From the NCBI GenBank assembly GCA_037783415.1, contig JAZGTN010000070.1, forward strand, positions 10,671,001 to 10,735,000: a stretch of 64,000 nt of DNA, given 5' to 3'. Made by a program: the position numbers and the translations under genes. Below are positions 54,684 through 64,000 of the stretch, in pieces. The stretch comes from Leptasterias polaris. Its lineage: Eukaryota > Echinodermata > Asteroidea > Forcipulatida > Asteriidae. Within the stretch, counting starts at the first letter, position 1, and every line of letters begins with the position of its first letter. The notes below the pieces were generated by a model that saw nothing but the letters and a program-made list of their open reading frames with translations, was not told the DNA's origin and searched no databases.

Positions 54684-55500
54684 CTACATGCTACATTTCT
54701 TTAAAGAAAATACAGGTGGATTATTACAATTACTGGATATTAAACCACCCGGGTTATTTTTTTAATTTTGACTAATCTCTAAAAATACACAAAAAACAAG
54801 CCAGCACTAGACCAAGTAGTACCCAGACACAGTAAATTGTTGACATCTGCGGTCGTACTACTACTAGCACCCCAGATTTAGCTCTCACTCTGTGTGGCGC
54901 AAATGTCAATTTGTTGATGATTTTCCGAACACCAAGCCACAAAAAAGCCCCAAAATTACAAAATAATTAGCTATAAAATCACCAACTGGATTCTCAATAC
55001 GACAAAGATGCAATCATTTGTTGTGCATGTACATTGATGATTTTTAAGTTCACATCGGAAAAAAGATGTCTGGCCTTCTCATTTGGCAATAACTGGTGCC
55101 CTGCCGTTGCGGTCAGTGTGTATCAGTGGTGGATGTAAATCAATGACTGTTAAGGCGGCACACTGGTTAAGTTACAGGTGCTGCAGCGAGTGCGAACGTT
55201 CAATCATGAGCAATGTAACTTCTGCGGGGCGTGTTTGAAAGAATGATCTAAATAGTAATTACAAAACATTTGCTCATGATTAAACGTGCACACTACCTGC
55301 GTTGTGTAAACTGACCTGTAATCTGGGGGCGCTAGTACTGTACTATGTATGTATACAACCAAAGACATTTCTAAACTTATGTACTTTCTAAACTTATGTA
55401 CGTACATGATTCTTATTTTGGATGTACACAAGCGATAAGTTATCGTGTGCGTTTACGATGAGAGACATATTTTATTTTGTTCATTTTGCAGCAACACGCT
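54684..55500. other. MEA1 upstream region
   Basis: Promoter or 5' UTR of MEA1 is expected here, but no TATA box or clear non-coding exon is recognised. Confidence 0.4.
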
Positions 55501-55507
55501 TCGTAAA

Positions 55508-55810
55508 TGAATGGTACCTAATTTCATGGCTCTGGCTCTGCTTACCGGGGCGTAAGCAGGGAATTCCGCGCTTCTGCGCTTATGACAAGCATATTTCACG
55601 TGCTGCAGGTGCTGGGATTTGTTGCTTATAATGCGCGTGCATAGTCCACATTGGCTTGCTAGGCATTCTTCGCTTATTAAATCAGCTATATGACATGAGC
55701 TAGCGCATAAATTTGGTGCTTGCCCTGTAAGCAGAGGAATGGTGAAGCGCAGAATTTGGCAGTAAGCATTGTAAGAGCTAAGATTAAGAAGAGCCATGAA
55801 ATTAGGCCCA
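55508..55810. mobile_element. MITE, GGCCTAATTTCATGGCTCT ends
   Basis: TACCTAATTTCATGGCTCTG and inverted GGCCTAATTTCATGGCTCTT at the right. Interior AGGGAATTCCGCGCTTCTGC matches the 44-bp unit in 4549-4845. Confidence 0.75.
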
Positions 55811-55814
55811 CTTC

Positions 55815-55915
55815 TAGTTGCGATAATCGTAACCCTCCTTTCCCGACGGGCTTTAATACTAATAGGCCGGAGGGTTACGATTATCGGGAAAGGAGGGTTA
55901 CGATTATCGCAACTA
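55815..55915. mobile_element. Foldback element copy 1, 9-bp target duplication
   Basis: GCCCACTTC flanks both sides (55806-55814, 55916-55924). Arms TAGTTGCGATAATCGTAACC and complement; the right arm carries an extra partial copy of GGAGGGTTACGATTATCG. It is inserted at the end of the preceding MITE. Confidence 0.93.
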
Positions 55916-55935
55916 GCCCACTTCATGCATCTGTC

Positions 55936-56020
55936 TAGTTGCGATAATCGTAACCCTCCTTTCCCGAACGGCCTTTAGGCCAGGCCGTTCGGGAAAGGAG
56001 GGTTACGATTATCGCAACTA
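55936..56020. mobile_element. Foldback element copy 2, 9-bp target duplication
   Basis: GCATCTGTC flanks both sides (55927-55935, 56021-56029). An 85-bp hairpin with arms TAGTTGCGATAATCGTAACC, tip GGCCTTTAGGCC. It lies 20 bp from copy 1. Confidence 0.93.
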
Positions 56021-56429
56021 GCATCTGTCAAACTTTTCATGTTACAAAATATTTAATATTATTATTAAACAATGCGTGGGTTACAATAAAATACATTGTT
56101 TAATTAATAATTAAAAAATAATTAAAATTTACATTCATGTCAACATTAATAATAATAGGGCCTACAATAAACAATGCTAATCAAAAAAGTAATACTAGTT
56201 CAGCTCCAACTGTCCAATGTGTCAGTTAACTGTCTACGTACCACCACCACAGCTCAGTTTAAAATGACCTATGACCCGAAGCCGAAATGCACACCTTGAT
56301 CCCCGAAAGTTGCCCTTCGTTTTTATTTTGATCTTCGAAATCCAAAAATGACACCCTTTCAAACTGTGCAATACATAGTTGTGTGATGTATCGGTCATGT
56401 CGGTGTGGTGTACTGTCCGCCCGGCCCGA

Positions 56430-56715
56430 ACCGGGTGAGCGAGCCCTGTATTGGGCCCGAAATAACCAGCTGCGTATTCGCAGAATGGCCAGCCGCGTAT
56501 TCAGAAAATTATAATATATGCAGTACAGGGAGGTGACGAAATGTCTCATTTTTGGGGGGGCTAATCGAATCCGTTATTTTATCCATAGAGCAATTTAATA
56601 GGACCGAACGAAAACTGAAATATTAGCCATAACTTAAAGATTTTTATTTGATAATTTTGAAATTGTATAGCTATATAAGTCATTGGAAAGCAGTTAACAA
56701 GGAAACATCAAATTG
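56430..56715. repeat. Inverted copy of the peflin upstream region
   Basis: On the minus strand it matches 26990-27245, including ATTTCAGTTTTCGTTCGG and ATGAGACATTTCGTCACC. The minus frame from 56549 is open for 96 codons but has no recognised domain. Confidence 0.8.
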
Positions 56716-56749
56716 GTAAATATTAGAAAATATAAGCCGCAAACACGAT

Positions 56750-57020
56750 TGGCGACGCTGTTTTTTGTATTAGCCACCGGTAGGCTAGGGGGGGGGGGGG
56801 GGGGGGGGGCGGGGGGGGGGGGGTGCTACATTGACTGTTTGGGCGGCTGAGCGGCTGACTCAGAAGGACTGGGCAAGTCCATTAACTGGATCGAAACAGA
56901 TCCAGATGTTCGTGTAATACAGATATCTCTTCTCCAGTAATTCGTGGTGAGGACGTTCGTGTTGCGATATCGCACTACGTAAAACAAATGACGTCGCCAA
57001 TCAAGACTACAAACACTACC
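56750..57020. repeat. Dispersed repeat with a long poly-G tract
   Basis: TTGGCGACGCTG, TATTAGCCACCGGTAG matches about 3165-3215 in the TA-flanked element. 56788-56822 is almost pure G with one C. Confidence 0.65.
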
Positions 57021-57051
57021 TCCATGGTGTATGCATGTCATAGATTAACGC

Positions 57052-57350
57052 CTTAAATGCACAGTACACGTTTGGTAATGACTGAAAATTAATGGCAATA
57101 AAAACTTACTTGGTAAGAAGTACAGCAGCTTTGGGTAGTAGGCCCTATAATAATGAATTTTGAGAAACTTTTAAAGCATATTTGGAAATAATTTGTACCT
57201 CCATTACTATTAAAAAAATCTATATTTTTAGCCCGAAATCTTCAAGACTGTTACACTGGGAACACAACATTTTTGAGCTGTCCAATAAGGTCCACTACTC
57301 ATCACTAGGTCGTACTTTGATATTTGTATGCAAACGGACGAGTTTTCTAA
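57052..57350. mobile_element. TTTGGTAAT-family MITE, truncated
   Basis: TTAAATGCACAGTACACGTT and TGGTAATGACTGA at the left, then AACTTACTTGGTAAGAAG and CAGCAGCTTTGGGTAG, as in 57480-57857. No right end is found. Confidence 0.65.
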
Positions 57351-57354
57351 CACC

Positions 57355-57960
57355 ATACATTATACCCATGCCTACGGCATCCAGCTACGGACTGTGAAGG
57401 GGGAACCCTGTTTCAGCCCCAAGTGTATGGCAACGTGCTCCTGATGACTGTTAATTTGGGGCAACAGCCCAAATCAGTTAGCACTGTACACGTTTGGTAA
57501 TTACTCAAAATATATATTAGCATAACAACTTACTTGGTAACGAGCAACGGAGAGCTGTTGATAGTATAAAACATTGTGAGAAACCACTCCCTCTGAAGTA
57601 ACGTAGTTTTTGAGAAAGAGGTAATTGGCGATCACTATAAAAGACTTCTGGCCAGAAGCCGTTTATTCCTATCTGAAAGCACACTAATTTGTACAACTAG
57701 GGTGTTTTTTCTTTCATCATTTTCTTGCAACTTCAATGAACAATTGAGCCCAAATTTTCACAGGCTTGTTATTTTATGCATGTTGGGATAGGCCTACACC
57801 AAGTGAGAATACTGTGGTCTTTGACAATTACCAAACGTGTTCAGTGCCTTTAAGTGTTGCCCTATAACCTTGAAGTTATGATAGGGGATGTCTCATTAAG
57901 AAAAATTAAAAAGAATTATAGGCATTGAGAAATGGCATTGGTAACCAGCAGTTATGAAAC
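57355..57960 (+). mobile_element. SINE tail region interrupted by a MITE
   Basis: 57360-57480 (CCATGCCTACGGCATC, GACTGTGAAGGGGGAACC, CAACAGCCCAAATCAGTTA) matches 58258-58377. The continuation (57858-57930) matches 58378-58445. The MITE at 57480-57857 lies between. Confidence 0.75.
57480..57857. mobile_element. TTTGGTAAT-family MITE nested in a SINE
   Basis: Left GCACTGTACACGTTTGGTAA, right (inverted) AGGCACTGAACACGTTTGGT, about 375 bp. Interior is the reverse complement of 6553-6940. Confidence 0.8.
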
Positions 57961-58044
57961 AGACACTGTGCCAATGTGGCATGACGTATTCAGAATGCAT
58001 TATTGGCCCTTAAACTGCTCTATAGTATTATAATATAGTATTAT

Positions 58045-58445
58045 ATGTGGCGTGTCGTGGCCGAGAGGTCTAGGTCACCGGACCTAAGCTCTGGTGTTTT
58101 CAGCAGCAGAGTGTGGGTTCGATACCCGGTCATGACACTTGTGCCCCTGAGCAAGGCACTTAACCATAATTGCTTCGAAAAAGTTGGGAAGGTAGTGCAT
58201 TCTGCTCTACCAGACAGGCTCCTAGTGGATGATACCATGGAGGTAGATTCTACCCCCATGATGATACCCATGCCTACATCCTAGGACTGTGAAGGGGGTA
58301 AACCTGTTTCAGCCCCAGGAGTAGGAGGCAACGTGCCCCTGGTGTCAATTGATTTGGGTCGATAACCCAAATCAGTTATGTGTAGCCCTCACCTTTAGTG
58401 GCCGTCCGTGGCCTTGTGAGTTGGGCGATATCTCATTTAAAAAAA
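58045..58445 (+). mobile_element. SINE family A variant with long tail
   Basis: Head TGGCGTGTCGTGGCCGAGAG and GGGTTCGATACCCGGTC; body CTTGTGCCCCTGAGCAAGGC; a tail unlike other copies (CCTGTTTCAGCCCCAGGAG, GCCCTCACCTTTAGTGGCC) ending in A-rich sequence. Confidence 0.75.
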
Positions 58446-58838
58446 ATAAAATTAAAAAAATATATATATCCATATCACTAAGGAAATTTGCACATCGCTT
58501 TAATACCACCACACAGGAATTTGTTTTGCTTCAGTTTTCCCGCTTTATTGTTCAATTCTAATTTGAGGGAAGAGACAATGGTGGTCAAATCATTGAGCGA
58601 TGAACAAATGCACCTTCGAAGCAAAAACAAATTAATTCCTAGGCAACAACGGGTAAACACGTATGCCGTATTCAGAGTTTGTTTGAATTTACCTATACAT
58701 TGAGTTTATTATACAGCAAGCTTGCTTCGCCTTTTCATCGAAATTTCTATTTTTATACTGTGTGAATTGGGACCTCAAACACACGATCAAACCATGGTCA
58801 AACACACACTTTCAAGCAAAAACAAATTCGTTTCTAGG

Positions 58839-59333
58839 CAACAGCAGCGGGTAAAGACTAAATTCGTTTAGGGTAGAGAAAGTTAATTTTTCTAGAGTAC
58901 AATAAATGATTATGTTCAGTTCGTTAATTTAGTCTTTACCCGCTGCTGTTGGTGGCGGCATTAACATCCCGTTAATTATCTAGGCAACTCTGGGAGTGGC
59001 CTACATTAATTGTCCTTGCTGGTTGACTTCGCAATATTCATGCCCCAGACAAAGGTATTGTATTCCTAGTATAATTATTGTCATAAAGCAGAATACCTAA
59101 AGCCAGTGGATATGTGTATATAAAGCTTGTTTTTTTCATCTCCAGACAACCATTTGTTGTTTACACCGACGTGGCCGATGATGCTTTAGACACAACACCA
59201 AGCAAAGCAGTTTAGTTCTTGTGTAGAAACAACACTTGACTTTAATATCTGAGCACCCCTACGAACTGAACATAATCATTTATTGTACTCTAGAACAATT
59301 AACTTTCTCTACCCTAAACGAAATTGAATCAAG
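58839..59333 (+). promoter_or_regulatory. Lectin promoter region with inverted repeats and TATA box
   Basis: TATATAAAG at about 59117-59125 is a clear TATA box; transcription would start near 59150. 58866-58924 (CGTTTAGGGTAGAGAAAGTT, ATTATGTTCAGTTCG) is repeated inverted at 59267-59325, directly before the lectin ATG. Another pair, GCAACAGCAGCGGGTAAAGAC and its complement, sits at 58840-58861 and 58935-58956. Confidence 0.7.
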
Positions 59334-60155
59334 ATGCCACCACCTAGTTTTTGCGAGGTGATACTTGTTGTGATTCTGATGGTCAACTACTTACGCACAC
59401 TTCAAGCAGCGTGTCCTCCCGGCTGGTGGACTTGGCAAGACTCCTGCTACATCTTACTGCCTCAGAAGATGATTTTTGCCGATGCTAGGCAGGCTTGTGA
59501 CCAGTCCGGAGCAAGTCTTGTTTTCCCAAACTCGGTGAATGAAAGTATCTTTGTTTGGGAAGAAATGAGTACACGAATGGGAGAATTAGGCGCCCAAAGT
59601 GCAGATCTGCATCTGTGGATCAATTGCTTCAGATATGACGAAGAGCACTTCAACTGCTCAGAGTATGATGAAACTTCGGTTTTTAGATTTTGGGGCGACG
59701 CCGAACCATCCAATGGGCCTCAAGAGGACTGCGTCAGAATGGCAAACCATATGGGAGGCAAATGGGGAGACAGAGAGTGCCGGCATTACAATCACTTTGT
59801 CACTTGTGAAATGTCGGCACATGCGTACAGTTGCCGCCGGTCAAGTCCCCGTTACGAGTACATCCACGTACCAAAACGGTGCTTGCTCAACCATCAGATC
59901 AAGAGCTTTCCGGTTAAGGAATCCATTTGGTGTGGTCGGGCGTGCTGGGCGGAGCCTCTTCCAGCCGCTCCTTTAATCTCTGGAAGCAAGCTGACAACAA
60001 GACGAGCTGTCAGCTCAACCATGCCAGTCTTGAGGAGGTTCCCGTCACTGATATCGAGAACGAGGAGAACTGCTACTTCTATGAGCCGTAAGACTGTTCA
60101 GATCATCGCGACGCATCACGTCTTAAAACAATTTCAATTCTCACTCAAGGCGTAG
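59334..60155 (+). CDS. Secreted C-type lectin with PAN/apple domain, frameshifted near the end
   Basis: Residues 1-26 form a signal peptide (VILVVILMVNYLRTLQA). Residues 27-160 are a C-type lectin domain starting CPPGWWTWQDSCY. The usual EPN sugar motif reads EPS (DAEPSNGPQEDC) and WND reads WGD, so calcium-dependent sugar binding may be altered. Final Cys is in FVTCEM. From about residue 175 a PAN/apple domain begins (CLLNHQIKSFPVKESIWCGR, ACWAEPL). At about 59961 a 2-bp insertion relative to the copy at 63340 shifts frame; the PAN end (SCQLNHASLEEV, ENCYFYEP) continues in another frame to TAA at 60089. The called frame ends at 60155 with a non-homologous tail. Such lectins are secreted recognition proteins, often immune-related in echinoderms. 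It is single-exon as seen. AATAAA lies at about 60350. The shift may be real or a sequencing error. Confidence 0.85.
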   Translation: MPPPSFCEVILVVILMVNYLRTLQAACPPGWWTWQDSCYILLPQKMIFADARQACDQSGASLVFPNSVNESIFVWEEMSTRMGELGAQSADLHLWINCFRYDEEHFNCSEYDETSVFRFWGDAEPSNGPQEDCVRMANHMGGKWGDRECRHYNHFVTCEMSAHAYSCRRSSPRYEYIHVPKRCLLNHQIKSFPVKESIWCGRACWAEPLPAAPLISGSKLTTRRAVSSTMPVLRRFPSLISRTRRTATSMSRKTVQIIATHHVLKQFQFSLKA

Positions 60156-60238
60156 GACGAAATCCTTAATAATGCTTAAAGATTAATCTCTTTAAATTCA
60201 TAAATTTCAAAGACCCTCTTGATTCAGCGATTTCAACT

Positions 60239-60345
60239 GAACAACAAGACGAGCTGTCAGCTCAACCATGCCAGTCTTGAGGAGGTTCCCGTCACTGATA
60301 TCGAGAACGAGGAGAAGTGCTACTTCTATAAGCCATAAGATGTTA
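60239..60345 (+). pseudogene. Duplicated PAN-domain tail of the lectin gene
   Basis: ACAACAAGACGAGCTGTCAG through GAGGAGAAGTGCTACTTCTA repeats 59994-60089 almost exactly, ending with TAA. It is a local partial duplication with no start of its own. Confidence 0.85.
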
Positions 60346-60799
60346 TTTAATAAAAGATAAAAGATAAGTAAATAAATAAATAAATAAATTTAAGATGATA
60401 CTGATAAATTGTTCACGATCCCTCAATTTCTATACATTACATATTTTTGTAGTTTTCAAAGACTTAAAATGTTCCTTTGAAAAGACTTTATAATTTTCTG
60501 TCAAGTTCGCAGGACGTAGAACTGCTACAGTTTGGACTATTGAGACAGTGTGTGTCTGTTTTTTAGTACGAGATCAATGTAAATGTGTAGATTGAGAAAT
60601 ATAGTGATTGGTATAGGTAGCACTTGTTTGGTGTGTGGCTATTCATTTTATAATCAAACAAAATTGGTAAGTGCTAACCCCCCCCCCCCCGAAAAAACCA
60701 AACATTTTCCTTATTTCATGATACCATTTGTATTCCTTATCAACATCACCAGTCTGTCCATATTTATCTTTTATCTAGTGTTTATTGAACTTTTACAAA

Positions 60800-61295
60800 T
60801 CAAGCTCCACGGTCAGTTTTAAACGGGGTCTTAAGACCCACCTATTTGTATTTTCTCAATTGCTTTTTGATTTCCTTGTAAAATGTTAATCTTTTATTCA
60901 TTTGTTTTTTCATTAATAGTTAATACCTTTTGCTTTTGTCGAGTGACATTTGTCTATCTTTTTCTTTTTTCTAGTATAGGTTTTCCCGGCCAATTTCAGC
61001 AAAAATGCACTCAATTTCATTAACATGCATTCAAATTCACGCATTTTCCCCAAATCCTCTCAAACTATAGGGTTTCTCTTTAGCTATTAATGCATTCAAT
61101 TTCGTTTTCGTGCACACATGATTTCGTTTTTCTCGTTCAGATTCGTTGCAGTCATTCTATTTCATTTACAGGCATTCAAGAATAGTATTGTATAGGCCTA
61201 TTGCTTGTTCATTTTATTTCTAATTTAGGCCTATTGGTATATTTGTAAAGCGCCGTGAGCACAGGAGATGTAGAAATAAAGTTTAATTATTATTT
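60800..61295 (+). mobile_element. 3' end of a non-LTR retrotransposon (LINE)
   Basis: TCAGTTTTAAACGGGGTCTT, AAGACCCACCTATTTGTATT would encode F-K-T-x-L-K-T-H-L-F in an intact element, the typical end of CR1/L2-like reverse transcriptase ORFs; here single-base changes break it. The end GTAAAGCGCCGTGAGCACAG and AATAAAGTTTAATTATTATT resembles the SINE family A tails. Confidence 0.6.
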
Positions 61296-62184
61296 TATGA
61301 TTCATAATTGATAATGATCAGAACTGATTTAGATTGCCATTTTCTGTCTTCATGCAGGTTATCAACACCAGAGCGTAAGATTTCAGAAATGTCGTAATTT
61401 TTTTAATATTTCATGGTAGAAGAGTTGAAGATAATTATCCAAAATGGAAAAATGTTGTTCTCAATCTTTGTTATTTAAGATCTTGAAGTCGCCCTCTTTT
61501 TTCGAGATGATTTAATTTTTCACACATTTTGTTTTCAATATTAAAAGCACGATTAGTACTATTAAATAAAATCACGTTTTGATTGTATGAATAAAGCCTA
61601 GATAAAAATTGAATTGAAACTGTCGTGGGTAAATGTTTTCCCTGGCTACAAGCTAAGGCTGTTCCTTGATTTCAATTAAAAATATATCATCTAAATCGTT
61701 ACCAATAGTTCTTTTGCAAGAAGTAAAGCTATATTAACAGCAACTGCAAAACTAGATCAATGTGTGTAAAAAAATAGGCGTATAGCTATTGTATCATGTC
61801 AATCATTGACAGTGGGTTTTTTTCTGAAATACAAACACTTGCGCAAACAGATCGCAACCGTTCACGCAAACGTTTGTGATTGTTGGGACGATTGGTTGCG
61901 CACTTCTTGGTGTCAATATGGCGGCGCTCTGTAATAAAAATGGCGGCACCGAATGTATTTTTTAATTTTTTGTAACTTGGTTTTTGCAGTATTGTAGAAA
62001 AATTAGTCCTCGTTTGTACATCACGACTTCAACTAATTAAGTTGTTATTTTAACTCACCTGACTGCGTTACCAATCACTGAAAACACATTAACTATTGTC
62101 GTGACAAGAAAGAAATATTGTCTGCTTACCTTTTGTTGTCTGCCATGTTTAAAAAAACGACCCACCGACACCTCAGAAATACGT
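61296..62184. other. Intergenic, no recognised gene
   Basis: AT-rich. CAATATGGCGGC and AAAATGGCGGCACC at 61915-61955 are YY1-like motifs; no associated gene is identified. Confidence 0.45.
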
Positions 62185-62435
62185 TGTTGGCGCACAATTC
62201 GTTCCACTCGAAATCGTTATCTAATGCGCAAACGTTGGCAACGTTCGTGCAAAGGTTCGCGCAAGTGGAACGTGTTTTTCAGCCTTGACTTTCATGATGG
62301 AGTGACGTGTTCCTGATTTTAAACCGATTAAAGACGAAGACCTTTGACGATCTGTGCATACAAGAGGGGTGCGTTCCACTTGCGCAAACGTTGCCAACGT
62401 TTGTCAACAATTTTGAGTGGAACGAGTTGTGCGCC
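62185..62435. mobile_element. Foldback repeat at the 5' break of the lectin pseudogene
   Basis: GTTGGCGCACAATTCGTTCC, ACTCGAAAT, GCGCAAACGTTGGCAACGTT at 62187-62270 is inverted at 62370-62435 (GCGTTCCACTTGCGCAAACG, GAGTGGAACGAGTTGTGCGC). The lectin homology starts right after it. Confidence 0.75.
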
Positions 62436-62436
62436 A

Positions 62437-63492
62437 ACTACTGCCTCAGAAGATGAATTGGTGCAAGGCTTTGAAGGCTTGTGACCAGCCCGGGATCATT
62501 CTTGTTTCCCCACAAACTCGATGAAAGAACATATCTTTCTATGGTAAGAAATTAGTAAACGGATGAGAGAATTAGGCGCAGAGAGTTCAGGTGATCTGCA
62601 GCTGTGGATCAATTTCTTTACAGATTATGATGATGAGCATAGCTCAGGATATGAGGAAACTTCAAGTTTTAGAAATTGGGGCGACTTGGACCCAAGTAAT
62701 TTGCCTGAAGAGGACTGCGTTTTATAGAATTGGCAGGCTATATATTTTGGAGGCAAATTGGCAGACAGGGGGTGCCAATCATTCTGTCGCTTGTGAAATG
62801 TCGGCACAAAAAGCGTATAGTTGCCGCGCCGGTCAAGTCCCCGTTACATCCACAGTGTTTGATCAACCATCAGATCAAGAGCTATCCAACCCTTAAGTGT
62901 GTAACCCTACCAGTCAGCAGCTGTCTGATTAAGCGTTTTTCAATTACTCTGCGTATGAAATCCCATTTTTCTTGACTTTTAACAGAATACGCTTGAGAAA
63001 GTTTGAGTGGCCAGGGCATGGTAGTTTACACGCTACGTTGTTTAGAACTTCCACTGGTACTCGACTCAGGGGGCCCCATTGATTCTTACACAAACAAGCC
63101 TTAGTCTTGGGGTAATTCAGTCTTTTATTGGCAAATATTCGTGGATCCGCCCCTAGAATGGTGAAATACAATCTCTAGACCATTTGGAAGACTGTGGGGT
63201 TGCTATCAGTTATTATCCCTCAGTATATGGCCATTTTGAGATAAGCATTGCCAGTTGTCAACTGGCAGGGTTTTGTAATAATGTCCCAAATGGACTCTTG
63301 CGCACTTGAGGGTTTTAAGGAGTCCATAATTGGTGTGGTCGGGCGTGCTGGGCGGAGCCTCTTTGCCACTCCTTCAATCTCTGGAAGCAAGCTGATAACA
63401 AGACGAGCTGTCAGCTCAACCATGCCAGTTGTAAGGAGGTTGACGTCTCTGATATCAAGTACGAGGAGAACTGCTACTTCTATGAGCCGTAA
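62437..63492 (+). pseudogene. Second lectin/PAN copy, decayed
   Basis: From CTACTGCCTCAGAAGATG (62437) the DNA parallels 59452 onward: the lectin domain middle, then CTTGTGAAATGTCGGCACA and ACCATCAGATCAAGAGC. There are several frameshifts and an in-frame TAG in the region after GAGGACTGCG. A TTAA-bounded insert (about 62895-63319) splits the PAN domain. The last part (63335-63492) is in frame and keeps all PAN cysteines: CGRACWAEPLCHSFNLWKQ, TSCQLNHASCKEVDVSD, ENCYFYEP. The signal peptide and first lectin exon part are missing. Confidence 0.85.
62895..63319. mobile_element. TTAA-bounded insertion in the lectin pseudogene
   Basis: Removing the insert and one TTAA restores continuity with the first lectin copy (CTTAAGGAGTCC against GTTAAGGAATCC). 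No convincing inverted ends are seen, so the element type is open. Confidence 0.5.
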
Positions 63493-63591
63493 GATGTTCA
63501 CTCATCGCGACGCATCACGTCTTGAAACTGTTTCAATCTGTACATTAAATCGCGATCAATGCAAACTTAGAACTCATTTTCACTTCATCAG

Positions 63592-64000
63592 GCAGCCATC
63601 TGGCAGCCATCTGGCAGCCATCTGGCAGCCATCTGGCAGCCATCTGGAAGCAACTAGCAGCCATTTGGCTGCCATCTGGCAGCCATCTTGCAGCCATCTT
63701 GCAGCCATCCAGCAGCCATCTGGAAGACATCTGGCAGCCATCTTGCAGCCATCTGGCAGCCATCTTGCAGCCATCTTGCAGCCATCGATCCAGCAGCCAT
63801 CTGGAAGACATCTGGCAGTCATCTTGCAGCCATCTTGCAGCCATCTAGCAGCCATTTGGAAGACATCTGATGACAGCCATCTTGCAGCCATCTGGTAGTC
63901 ATCTGGCACGCCATCGGGCAGCCATGTGGCAGCAATCTTGCAGCCATCTAGCAGACATCTGGCAGCCATCTTGCAGCCATCTAGCAGCCATTTGGAAGAC
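63592..64000. repeat. 11-bp satellite (GCAGCCATCTG), continues past the window
   Basis: About 37 units of GCAGCCATCTG or GCAGCCATCTT with occasional GGAAGACATCT variants. Three units make eleven codons, so all frames look open on the minus strand (ARWLQDGCQMA). Not coding. Confidence 0.95.

Noticed and set aside
56259..56549. 96-codon minus-strand frame in the inverted promoter copy
   Set aside because: It starts within a repeat and has no recognised domain; a non-coding exon of MEA1 is possible but unsupported.
63545..63969. Trp/Gln-rich frames near the window end
   Set aside because: They are the 11-bp satellite read in a 33-bp frame.
1..64000. CRISPR arrays, operons or prokaryotic mobile islands
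   Set aside because: The tandem repeats have no variable spacers and the genes have spliceosomal introns; the window is eukaryotic.

Overview
This is eukaryotic nuclear DNA: multi-exon genes with GT-AG introns, dense SINE and MITE insertions, several large minisatellites and TATA-box promoters. The proteins (DDX54, peflin, MEA1, C-type lectin with a PAN/apple domain) and the invertebrate-type repeats fit a marine deuterostome invertebrate. An echinoderm, perhaps a sea star, is my best guess, but that is inference.

Layout. (1) 1-22283, plus strand: the last nine exons of a DDX54/Dbp10-type DEAD-box RNA helicase; the 5' exons lie before the window. A 45-bp minisatellite fills the first 1.5 kb. 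The introns hold a TA-flanked element, MITEs, a SINE with a nested MITE, decoy copies of one exon end, and a 6.7-kb TTAA-flanked piggyBac element (11391-18112) with a broken transposase and many rearranged internal repeats. (2) 22355-23058: a remnant with inverted ends and a THAP-like zinc-finger start, interrupted by a foldback MITE. (3) 27285-43713, plus strand: a complete five-exon penta-EF-hand gene (peflin). Intron 2 holds an hAT-like MITE, a 4.9-kb satellite of about 71 copies of 69 bp that appears to derive from a SINE, and a dead partial copy of exon 3. (4) 43757-52350: no recognised gene; a piggyBac deletion derivative, SINEs, MITEs, a 63-bp and a 68-bp minisatellite. (5) 54683-52353, minus strand: a two-exon MEA1 homologue. 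(6) 55500-58500: clustered foldback MITEs, an inverted copy of the peflin upstream region, and a MITE nested in a SINE. (7) 59119-63492, plus strand: a TATA-promoter gene for a secreted C-type lectin plus PAN/apple domain with a frameshift, a duplicated PAN tail, a LINE 3' end, and a decayed second lectin copy. (8) 63592-64000: an 11-bp satellite running off the window end.

The four gene families are not an operon or pathway: DDX54 acts in the nucleolus in ribosome assembly, peflin binds calcium in the cytosol at ER exit sites, MEA1 is poorly characterised, and the lectin is a secreted recognition protein. The most unusual content is the mobile DNA: an element-borne leader module repeated inside piggyBac, MITEs sitting at exactly the same site in two SINEs, tiny foldback elements with exact 9-bp target duplications, and a giant satellite grown from a SINE body. 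All coordinates come from reading the sequence by eye; splice sites were checked for phase continuity but not against transcripts.
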